DNA of 64,000 nucleotides from positions 795,938-859,937 of the forward strand of contig NW_005434659.1 of NCBI RefSeq assembly GCF_000315625.1, read 5' to 3'. This DNA comes from Guillardia theta CCMP2712 (lineage: Eukaryota; Cryptophyceae; Pyrenomonadales; Geminigeraceae). Each line of letters starts with the position of its first letter. The stretch's first letter is position 1. A program made the translations under genes and the position numbers. Positions 34,833-45,600 of the stretch are shown here, piece by piece. The notes under the pieces were generated by a model, which saw only the letters and a program-made list of their open reading frames with translations, was not told where the DNA came from and ran no database searches.

Positions 34833-36914
34833 CTAATGGTTTGCTTTGTTGACGTGACCAAACTTTCTGTCGTCTGAATCTTCAAGGAAGTAGTTAGAAG
34901 GCTCGCAGGACGTGGCACTAGAAAGGAAGAACGGAGTGCCGATACCTTTGTCTTGAGATTGCAAAGATCTGGAGACGCGTCCTGAGCTTGCACGACTGTG
35001 ACCATGGACACCTGCAGTTGAAGAATGAGGAGTAGACTTGAGAGCAATCGACGTGTCTTACATCAACTTGTGAGAGGGTCGCCACGCTCTTCCTGTACAA
35101 GTAGCTCCTGCATGCAGGTGGTATGAACGCACAGCATGAGCTCAAGCAGCGGGGAACTCACCTTTTCTGATATTGGGAACAAGTCATTGTCGCCTCACAC
35201 TCAAACTCCAGGTATCGAATCTTCTCCGTCCCTGTTGGCGTAGACAAGGAAAGTGAGCTCACCAACAGCGTGCCGGCCTCAAGTCCTTGCTCCACCAACG
35301 CGCTGCTTACGCTGCTTGCTGTTAAACTGGCCAAAATGGTTGACCCACCAATCAGGTCAGCTGTTTGCACCGCAAACTCAACGGTGGAGCTTGCGGTCTG
35401 TCGGCGACTGCTTGTGATCGCGGTGATGGTGACCCTGTCAACAGACAAGGAGCAAGCTTTTGCTATGGCAGTGCGGAACTTCGACTTCTTGGTCTCGTCG
35501 AAGCTGGAAGGAGGGACAGGCATGGTCACAGCTCCGCTGACAGAGATAGGAAATGTCGAAATAGGGGAGGGTGTCGGCGTAGCCGAAGCTGAAACCGTCA
35601 TCGTCACTTGAAATAACAAGTGAATGCAACAGGCCTGAAGGAATCACTACTCCGCTGGCTATGCAATCAGCGGTACTCTTTGATTGCTTACAATTTCTTT
35701 GAGCAAAATCCGCTCGGTTCTGAATTCAATTATCAATAAGTGATCACAACAAACATCTTCACTTACAAAACACTGCCAGTATCCTATACAAGCTTCTTGG
35801 CATGCTGAAGAAACGGTTGAGGTTCCAGCTACACAAGGAGAAAGGAATTGTGTGCACATGTACTGTCAAGAAAGCAAGAAACCAGTTAAGAAAGTCAGCG
35901 AATCAACGAGGTTCTTACCGACTTGAAGTACAGTAGACACTTAGTGCTTGAATCGTAACCTTTTGTCAAGTATGACGCGTATGACGCTATGAAGATGTAT
36001 CACACACAATGATCAAGATGTTTCACACGTACATACCCTTCACAACTGAATCAATCGTCTGTGCTGTTGTGGAGAAAGAATCATTGGAGGAGAAGCCCAC
36101 AGGCACAGTTCCATTCAACCCACTGAGAATAGAGCAGAAGCTCAGGCTCACTAGTGGCAGACATGTACCAGGACAAGCACAGCATGGAGCTGCTGCGGGA
36201 GGAGAGCTTGCGTTGGTGCTGTTCACTGTTGAGTTGCTTGAAGCTGACGTTGTGTTTGAGTCCGTGGAATTAGAAGTGGATGTTGTGTTCGAGTCCGTGG
36301 CATTAGAAGCGGATGTTGTGTTTGAGTCTGTGGCGTTGGTACTGGTCTCATTGCTGGAATTAGTGGAAAGCAGATGAGCGATGAGTTGGTCCAACGAAAA
36401 ATTTTCAGTCCACGAAATGCTGCGAGTCCGTTCGTCCCCACTCCACGGACTAGCCCCAATAACAGGTACTCTGATAAAGCAGTCCATGAATCAACATATG
36501 CAATTTCCAGTGAATCTTTCACCTTTCATCGTCCTCAATTTGGAGATCCGTTGCTTGAGAATTGAATTGGTGCACCTCTGATTCAGTCGACGGGAGGAGA
36601 AGATTTCTTCGTGCACCCTGCTTTTCGTTCACTACACCAGCATGCTTGTTGTTGGAAGAGCTTACACTCCCTCCCGACGAGCACGAACAACACTTATCGA
36701 AGTTTGTCTGAGGTAAGATCAATCAGATTTTGATCAGCACATGAAAATGTAACATCACTGCTCTGAGCTTGCTTCTTGTGTATTCCAACAAGGACGGAAG
36801 CACATCATCTTGCGTCTCCATACTATCCTGTTCGTATCGCGTGCTGAGGATTCCAATCGCTGCCGCCATGACTACCAACGCCGCTCCTCCTGCCGTCCAC
36901 ACCTTCCAAGCCAT
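34833..36914 (-). CDS. Membrane-anchored N-glycosylated protein with Frizzled-like cysteine-rich region
   Basis: The ATG at 36914 starts a signal-anchor (VWTAGGAALVVMAAAIGIL). Later exons show a Ser/Cys patch (DKCCSCSSGGS) and a Ser/Thr/Asn stalk with a three-fold 11-residue repeat (NATDSNTTSAS), each unit holding two N-x-S/T sequons. Then comes a Cys-rich stretch built from several exons: PCCACPGTCLPLVSLSFC, LNGTVPVGF, STKCLLYFKSYMCTQF, SPCVAGTSTVSSACQEACIG and YWQCF. The order and spacing (C-PL, FC, NxTVP, C..YFKSYMC..F.SPC, AC..AC, QC) resemble a Frizzled/Fz-type cysteine-rich domain. A C-terminal exon (35619-35158) has a beta-rich region with FDETKKSKFRTAIAKACSLS and VDRVTITAI, a style I associate with repeats in large protist surface proteins. 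The 3' end is uncertain (stop 34833-34835 or 34894-34896). Likely a cell-surface protein; ligand unknown. Confidence 0.6.
36233..36340 (-). repeat. In-frame 33-bp coding repeat with N-glycosylation sequons
   Basis: Three tandem units encode NATDSNTTSAS, NATDSNTTSTS and NSTDSNTTSAS. Each adds two N-x-S/T sites to the stalk of the surface protein. Confidence 0.85.
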
Positions 36915-37151
36915 TTTACCTTGCCCCGGTGGGTGGATGAGTCATTTTCTGTACATATGTACCCCACGTTAGCAACTAAAAATAACCGGTACTATTCCAC
37001 TGCCCACTTCTTTCAAAGTTTGAAAGCCGACCGTATTCAAATTTTCAAAAATAAAATGAACCAGATGGCCCGTCAGGCAACAGCCTGAGGAATGTATATT
37101 AGCTAAACGACACAAAACATAAGTTTTATATATGATAATTTCAAGAATTCA
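36915..37151. other. Short intergenic spacer, AT-rich
   Basis: It includes AACATAAGTTTTATATATG near 37117, similar to ATCATAAGTTTTATAG near 5926. Both lie beside gene ends and may be promoter or 3' elements. Confidence 0.35.
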
Positions 37152-37950
37152 TCATTCATAGAATCGAACATGATATCTCCACGCATGGAATGCAGGCGAG
37201 AGGATTGTGAAGTTTGTGGGGGGATCTTTGGCAGGGCTCTGTTCTATGATAATCTTCTCGACCGGCAAGTCCTGCATAGCGACTCCTTCAGCAGCTTCAA
37301 GCCGCGAATGCATTATGGACCTGTGACGATGCCTCATGCCTGTCAGCGTCGTACTTCTCGACAGGAGTGTTCCGTTCAACCTCCAGAAAACGTCAGGCAT
37401 ATGAGTCTCCCCGCCTCCTTCAAACCAGGGAATCCGATTCACGCCTCTCAATTTGAATGTGCTGAGATGAAGGAGTAGGCAGCCCTTGCATGCCTTTGCG
37501 TATTGCACTTACACGTCTCCAGACTCTTTGTATGTGAACAGCGGACTGGATCCTTTGTTACGCGCATTACTACCACAGAGAATGAGGTACCTTCGCAATG
37601 CGACATATGCAGACCCTTTGTGATCGACAAGAACAGTCTAGCACGACATGACATGCAGCGGGCTGCAACGACTGATTCAGAATATCAAAATTTGGACTTC
37701 AAATCGATACCCTGACACTTTCGACTCGCCACGAATGGAAAATCTTCAGATGGTCGTTACAGCGATATCAAAATTGAGCAAGTGTTACCTTGGATATCCA
37801 GCTCTTTCTCAGGAGTCTGCAGAATGTATGGTGTCGATGACTGCACCATCAACACATGAGGACGAATCTAATACCGAGAAAGTTATAAGGAATGATTAGA
37901 ATTACCTTGCCGAACGTTGCCTGACGACAAAAATGTACCACTTTTGAAGC
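37152..37950 (-). CDS. Probable gene, product unrecognised
   Basis: The best-supported exon (about 37440-37152) reads GVNRIPWFEGGGETHMPDVF and WRLNGTLLSRSTTLTG, ending KDPPTNFTILSPAFHAWRYH just before the stop at 37152. A likely upstream exon has NARNKGSSPLFTYKESGD before a GTGTAAGT donor (about 37515). The splice phase fits. Further 5' exons are not settled; a small exon TPEKELDIQ near 37795 is possible. I recognise no domain. The region may belong to one gene ending at 37152, separate from the neighbour that stops at 37984. Confidence 0.35.
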
Positions 37951-37983
37951 ATGTTGAACTGTAAACGATGGACGCAAAACTTT

Positions 37984-38947
37984 TCAAGCCTTTGAATAAC
38001 CCTTGGTTGAGATCGAGTTAGTTTCATGAAGAATCATCGACAGGCTGTACCCCAGCCGCGCAAGACTCTTTGTCCGGTTGTAAACGACTGCATCGAAGCA
38101 TTTCTTTAATACTTTTTTCCCATGCATGACCTCCAAAAACGCAGCCCTGAACATGACTTCGCGCTTGGCAATCCTCTTCTTCGATTTCTTAGAGAGATCT
38201 CCAAGGAATCTGATAATCTGCTTCATTTTCAACTTGTCGACTTGATGTCGAACCATCTGAAGATCAAATCGACATAAACACGGAAGTGGTAAATCGAGTG
38301 CAACCGTATGACCTGTTCTTTCTGCTGCTTTTGCTGTTTTGATCTAGATTTCCAAAAGAAAACCTCTGCATGGACGATCAAGATGAACCAAAGGGCATAC
38401 AAAACACTTAAGATGAGCAAAGAAGCATACGAAGCACTCCAGTTGGGGGACTACCTTTCTCTTCCTGGGTGATTTCACGTTGCTCATTGAGGCATTTCTG
38501 TAGTTCCTTCACTAGAATGAGACTGTCGAGTAATATTGAGTCGAAAAAGTCTTGATTTCTCCTGCTCAGGTGTAAGACTCATCTCTTTTCTTTGTTTACC
38601 TGTGAAGCAGACCTTGTAGAAGGGTGTGGGCTCGTTTGGGCGACAGAGTTCGCGTTAGATTCAAAATCTGGATATAATTCTTCGATGACCTCGCAAACAT
38701 CATGAAAGACTCTCCGTGCTAGGATCGCGCGCTTCTGTGTTGGGCTTTAGTTTATTCGCAATACTGCCGAAGTCAGCAAGAACATTACCTCTTCAGCACC
38801 TGATATGTCATATCGGATCTGTTTCAACAGTTCTTTCCTGGCCCCATCAAAATCTGCATTCACCTCTTGCTGACGACCATCATCTGCAGATCTCTGCTCT
38901 TGTAGACCTCCCCACAGCCCTGGGCTTCGTGCCTTGGCTCCCAGCAT
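37984..38947 (-). CDS. Lys-rich protein, product unrecognised
   Basis: The ATG at 38947 opens exon 38789-38947 (53 codons, GTAATG donor) with ELLKQIRYDISGAEE. Later exons read KRAILARRVFHDVCEVIEEL (about 38735), LDSLILVKELQKCLNEQREI (about 38525) and VFFWKSRSKQQKQQKEQ (about 38360). The last exon has RHQVDKLKMKQIIRFLGDLS then KKSKKRIAKREVMFRAAF and a stop at 37984-37986. All are helical and very basic, with coiled-coil character, and are bounded by plausible splice sites in the same order. It could be a nuclear or cytoskeletal coiled-coil protein. I do not recognise a family. Confidence 0.5.
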
Positions 38948-39270
38948 GTTTGAAGGACTTGACAGTCGCTCATGTTCTAGCTTGTGTTCCCGCCATGTTT
39001 GATGGGAGGAGACTGGTCAAAAATACCTGATAGTTTTTCGAAGTTTACACTCAAATCATGTTGCCAGGGGTCAAAGTACCCCTACTAGACACTGCAGATT
39101 ATGGGGTACAAAACGGTTTTGATCGAATCAAATCCGAGCAGGCACAACAATTTTGGGCAGCAGATGTCCCAAGACTCCCGCGGGAGTGCAGAAATCGGAG
39201 GAAGCAGCAGAGCAGGAGCGGGGGAACGAGGAGGAGCAGGAGCGGGGGCAGCAGTAGGAGCAGGAGCGGG

Positions 39271-39307
<37 letters not shown>

Positions 39308-39649
39308 GGTAGGAGCAGGAGAAGCAGCAGGAGCGGGAGCAGCATTAGGAGCGGGAGAGCGGGAGCTGGATCATAAAAAGAAAGGAAGTTGATGAATCAG
39401 ATTACAGCAGGAAGATTATAGGAGGAAGCAGAACCAAGCTTATGCAGCTGAGAATGAAGTCGCTGACATCTGAGATGGAGAATGTAAGGCACACGTGATC
39501 ATAACAAATACCACGCACCATTTGTATTCACTTTCCTGTGATTGACGCCCTGCCCTTTCAGGAAGTTCGAGATGAGCTCTACTTCTCGGAGGGATTCCTT
39601 CAGTCCCGAATGATATAGGATCCCTGCATTGATATACCAAGACCTCGCC
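38948..39649. other. Spacer between divergent unknown gene and VPS13
   Basis: It contains G-rich and complementary phrases (AGGGGTCAAAGTACCCCT near 39066, a near-palindrome), an AGC/GGAGCA microsatellite at 39190-39362, and about 280 bases of probable VPS13 upstream region with no gene seen. Confidence 0.5.
39190..39362. repeat. AGC / GGAGCA microsatellite
   Basis: AGCAGGAGCGGGGGCAGC-type units merge into a pure (AGC)n run around 39275-39306. The poly-Ala, poly-Ser or poly-Leu ORFs here are repeat artefacts. Confidence 0.9.
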
Positions 39650-42600
39650 ATGAGTGCTAAGGTTACAAAGTATGTGGCATTGCAACTCAAGAATCTTCTT
39701 GGAACCTACTTGGATGGTAGATTTCCTGTTCCCTTCAGAGAGTTGCTTGATTGAAGTTTGTTGTTCAGGAGTGACTGAAGATTCGCTGAATCTTCAGCTA
39801 CTTGGAGGAAAATTAAAATTGGAGAATTTGAGCATCAAAGAAACTGCTCTTGCTTGGCTCGAGCTTCCGTTTCGCACATCTGGTACGAGAGATTTGCTGA
39901 ATTCAGTTCACTGTAGCTCTTATTTGAACAATTTAATGATGGTAAAACAGGCAAGGTGGGGCATCTAGAACTCTCTGTGAACTTTTTGCGATTTTGGTGG
40001 AACGAACCTGTCATCATCATCTTGAAAGATGTTGAAATCAACTTCGAACCCCTCGAACAGGCTAGTTTTGTAAAAGTGCAATGTTCTGCCTTCATCTCAC
40101 TTATGTCCAGGGAGACACTCTGAGCTCAGATGACTATGCATCTCACTTCGAGCGCATCAGAATTTGGAAAGAGTCTCAAGTAAGGAAGATTGAGTGTGTA
40201 CTGCGTTGTGATCTTACGTTTCCTTTCATCAGATCCATGCACTCAATGAAAAACAAGAGGACGGAGAAAGAAAAGCTCCTAGCTTTCTAGCACGACTAGC
40301 AAAGAAAGTGAGGGACAACTTGCAGATACATATCAGCAATTTCAGGGTAAATATCATCGACAAACGAGCTTCAAGGGAAGGGGTAAGAAAGTCACTTTTG
40401 ATCTTTCACCTTTGAACGTTTCCAATTCCAGCACAAATGCTTTACGCTAGGAATCGTCCTTGGCAGTTTGGTTGCGATGTCAGCTTCCAACAATGAATCA
40501 AAGGGTAATCAGCCTTCTGAAGATACCACGGCAACAGAAAAAGTCCTTGAAATTAAGGACTTGCAAATGCATCTGGTCTCCCATGATGACGAACGACGAG
40601 ACTCTGCTGTAGCTGAGGTGATAGGAGACTTGTCAATCATTGCATCTCATGTTTGTCACAGAAAAATCTAGAAGATTTCCAGATCATCAAACCAATACAT
40701 CTGGTAGTACGCTTGACCATCAATGACAACCATCAATTCAAGGCTCCGCAGTTCCATTTTCGATTGGTAATACGCGAAATTTAATCTTCATGGCTTTTCA
40801 TTTGTTCTCAGGAAATGAATAAGTTGGAATGGCGCTTTTTCAAGATGCAGTACATCATTATCTACAAGATTCTAGAAGAATGCAACATGTACAGAAGTAG
40901 AATAGAGCATTGGTACTGGCGACCTCGAGAACCCCCCCTGAAGGATCCGAAAAAGTGGTTTCGATATGCGATTCGGAGGATTCGTGATCAGGTAGCTGGA
41001 GATGTCTTTCAACTTTTTCAATCTCTTTCTAACTTGTTCTCCTACCCGCAGGTTCATCATCGACGGTGCGCAACAAAGTTGGGAGAGCAGTACACCTGCA
41101 CGTATTTGTCGCAGCTTCTATCGAACGACAGCAATGATGAAGGCCGGACGTTGCGGGCTTTCGAAAATCACCTCAATGCTGAGTCAATAGCAAGTTTCCG
41201 TCAGGTGATACTTGTGGCTGAAAATCAAATCCACTGACATAGTATTGTTGTTGTTTCAGGCAGCAAAGCAAATGTCCGAGGCACATGAAGCAGCCGTGAC
41301 AGAGGCCAAAAAGGCTGCGAGAAGTCAACAATCTTGGGGTCAGTGGGCGAGAAGTTTCGTGGTTTCGTCTTATGATCAGGACCTGGATAAATCTTCACTT
41401 GACGAAGAGAGCAAGAAGATTCTCAACGAAGCTCTTCAATTCTCGAATGCTTCGGATGACGCAATCGAAACAAATGCTTACCCGAGAGAGTATGCACGAT
41501 TTCGAATTGACTTCTCGATCTCTATGGGCTCTCTGACCCTCATCGAGAAAGGGTGGCTTGCAAATGAAGACCCGAAAGAATTGTGCTACATGCAGTTTGA
41601 TGTTTTAGATGGAAAATATGACATTCGGAGAGATACGTACATGTATGGTTTCTCCTTGCTGTCTTTTGAAATGCAGGATAGGCAGAACAGTATTGATGGG
41701 CTATCTCGGATAGCTTCTTGCAACCACGAGATTAGCGACGATGATTCTGAAGCCAAACCACTCCTTACATGGAACTGGGATACACTTCCCACAAGTGACT
41801 CACCAAAGGATGGGGGAAACATTGCTGTCACGCTTGATGGCTTGCACCTTATCTATAGCGTAGAGTGTGTTTTGGGGGTTTACAACTTCTGGATCGTACC
41901 CAAGGAGGATCGATTCCCAACTTCAGCGGCGGAAATCGTTCAAGATCATGAAGACGATAGCTCCGAATGGCAATTACAACTGTGGAAAGACCGCACTCGA
42001 TTCGATAAGAGAATGCAATGGCACATTTCTGTTCTGAAACCTTGTATTTTGTTTCCTGCGGATCATAAAAGTGATTCAGAGCCAGTAATAGTTTTCGATC
42101 TTGACAGCTTTGATTGGAAATCAGTGCTGATTAGTGGAGACGATGAGAAACTTGAATTTTTCGATCGAAACGTATTGGACGTGAAAAACACGCGATTTCG
42201 TCTTGCAGAAGATATTAATATCTGGCTACATTGCTTGGCAAATAATAGAACAGCTTGGATAATGAAGGGTATCACGTTAGCAACAGATTTTGACTTCCAA
42301 ATCACGTGGGATTGGTGCAAACTCACAGAACCAATCAGAGTCATGAAGGATCTTCCTAGACAGATAGTCAAGGGAACCCTTCCCTGCGCAAACCTCTTTT
42401 GTACAGCTGAACAATACAACTCTTTCTGGTACGCTTTCTTCAAGGTCGTCAGGTCTCACTATCCACCGACAGATGTGGTCAAGGAAACTTCGACAATTAA
42501 GGTAGTCAAGCCTGAATCATCAGGATTGTCCTTTGAATTTGCGTTCGACATGAATGAGCTGAAGCTGAATCTGTTGGAATCGGCCTCCGATTCTTCTGCT

Positions 42601-45600
42601 CACGAACGAAAGGTGTGTGCACATGTGTTGTTTCGAGGATTCAACACAAGATACCATAACGGATACAAGTCTTCTCTTCGGATGCTCATGCAGCATCTAG
42701 AGATCAAGGACGAAATCAACCAATTCTCTTTTGCCTCTTCTCAGAGGCAGACGGCAGGACAAGAGGAGGATGAATTTGTGTGCATTGAGCGAGGATGGAT
42801 CGCGCCTGAGATATTCCATGACTATCAATATGATGCTTGGTGGGATTTCAATTTCAAATCTCTATCGATGAATTGGAATGAATCTACCGTCCGCATATTA
42901 ACAGATTTCTGTACTGGAGCTTTTCGGGATCGGTCTCAAAGAGCAGGACAGGCACGTTTGAAATCTAGTCTTGTTGATGACGACTTGTTCTATGAAGCCG
43001 AAGAGAATCAGCATGACCCTCAACCAGCTACTGATGAGCCTCATAAGCCGAAGCAGGCATTGAAAATCACAGCCTCTATCAGACTGCTGAGCGCGACGCT
43101 TCTGAGGGCCGGGGACACCGTGGTGAAGATGGCGATGACGGCAGCCGGAGGAGAGTATCAGTCCGGGCCGTCTGGGTCAGTGATCAGCGGGAAGCTGGGA
43201 AACTTCGTGGTAGAGGACCTGAGGCGGGAGGGGCTATACTTCAAGGAGAAGCTGGGCCTGCGAGACACGTCGAAGTCGGTGGTGGAGTTTCGGTACTGCA
43301 CGTACGACCTGGCGGGGGAGGAGCATCCGGGATACGACTCGAGCCTCGAGGTAGAGATGTCGTCGACGCGGCTGGTGTACACGCGGGGCTTCATCGAGGA
43401 CCTGCAGGCGTACATCTCGTCAGAGCCGCTGATCAACAGCATCATGGGGAAGACGGCGACAGCGGTGGCGCGGTCAGCGAGGAGAGCAGCAGGGCACCAC
43501 AGCGCAGGGCTTGGGCTGATGAAGGTACGGTGCCAGCTTGTGAATCCGCTGGTGATACTGCCGGTGAGCGAGGAGGAGGAGCAGCACCTTGTTGCGGACC
43601 TGGGGGAGATCACGGTAGAGAACAGCTTTGAGACGAGGGAGGAGAGGAAGGAGGAGCACATAGCAGTCAACATCAAGGCTATGAATCTACAGGGGATGGA
43701 CGTAAAGGATGGAAGCGGGAAGTATTAACCATTTCAACATGAGTTTTAACTGCAGCAGGCAAGTTGTCCGTGCTCCGAATGTGCGTTCTGTTTACAATTT
43801 TAAGGTTTGGTTCTCTGAAGCTAACTTGGTATTACATGACTATCATTTCACGACGATATGTCGGATTTTGAAATTCAATCGTCGCCATGCAGCGAAGGTG
43901 GATTTGTTGAATGTCTCTGGCGAACAAGAATCGATACAAGCCCCAGCTTTCGACCAGTCAAGATTGATTGGTACATTTGAGATGGCAGGCTTGTCTATAC
44001 GCGCTGGAATGCACAGTCGAGATCATGGATCGACGGATTTGGTCCGATGCAATATTACAAAGATGCTTTGCAATTTTCAAAAAGATATTGATAACTTAGA
44101 AATGGATTTTAAGGTGAATTCGGTGGATGTCACTGATATCACAGAAAGTGATGCTATGGGGAACAAGGATATATTGAATGCTGATTCTCTCAACGAAGAT
44201 ACATCTCATTTAGCCACAATTCACCGTAAAGAGTTTCTCAGCGATTGTCCAGAAAAAGAAGAATATGACGTGCTATGGAGACTAGATTTCCAGAACCTCA
44301 TCCTCAACTGGAACGACAAGACTGTCTCCATGCTCCTCAACTATGTCAATACCATGCAAGATATCAGCAAGAGCTTGTTGTCAGGCCGCGATACGTCTGG
44401 ATCACCGAAGATCGAAGCAGGCGAGGTCAGCAGGGAGCTAGACCAGAGCCTGGAGGACAGGGAAGCAAGCAAGAAGGGAAGGAAAGTAGTGAAAGCAACG
44501 GCATCCATCAGACTGCTGAGCGCGACGCTTCTGAGGGCCGGGGACACAGTGGTGAAGATGGCGATGACGGCAGCCGGGGGAGAGTATCAGTCCGGGCCTT
44601 CTGGGTCAGTGATCAGCGGGAAGCTGGGAAACTTCGTGGTAGAGGACCTGAGGCGGGAGGGGCTATACTTCAAGGAGAAGCTGGGCCTGCGAGACACGTC
44701 GAAGTCGGTGGTGGAGTTTCGGTACTGCACGTACGACCTGGCGGGGGAGGAGCATCCGGGATACGACTCGAGCCTCGAGGTAGAGATGTCGTCGACGCGG
44801 CTGGTGTACACGCGGGGCTTCATCGAGGACCTGCAGGCGTACATCTCGTCAGAGCCGCTGATCAACAGCATCATGGGGAAGACGGCGACAGCGGTGGCGC
44901 GGTCAGCGAGGAGAGCAGCAGGGCACCACAGCGCAGGGCTTGGGCTGATGAAGGTACGGTGCCAGCTTGTGAATCCGCTGGTGATACTGCCGGTGAGCGA
45001 GGAGGAGGAGCAGCACCTTGTTGCGGACCTGGGGGAGATCACGGTAGAGAACAGCTTTGAGACGAGGGAGGAGAGGAAGGAGGAGCACATAGCAGTCAAC
45101 ATCAAGGCTATGAACATTCAGCAAGATAGTTTGTCAGAGAGCTCTCGCTCTATTCTTAACCATTTCAACATGAGTTTTAACTGCAGCAGGCAAGTTGTCC
45201 GTGCTCCGAATGTGCGTTCTGTTTACAATTTTAAGGTTTGGTTCTCTGAAGCTAACTTGGTATTACATGACTATCATTTCACGACGATATGTCGGATTTT
45301 GAAATTCAATCGTCGCCATGCAGCGAAGGTGGATTTGTTGAATGTCTCTGGCGAACAAGAATCGATACAAGCCCCAGCTTTCGACCAGTCAAGATTGATT
45401 GGTACATTTGAGATGGCAGGCTTGTCTATACGCGCTGGAATGCACAGTCGAGATCATGGATCGACGGATTTGGTCCGATGCAATATTACAAAGATGCTTT
45501 GCAATTTTCAAAAAGATATTGATAACTTAGAAATGGATTTTAAGGTGAATTCGGTGGATGTCACTGATATCACAGAAATTGAGAAGGGGGAACGAGTTTT

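Noticed and set aside
44275-45060. 261-codon plus-strand ORF inside VPS13, and repeated minus-strand ORFs across the X blocks
   Set aside because: These are shadow frames of the conserved VPS13 coding frame; they recur only because the DNA is repeated.
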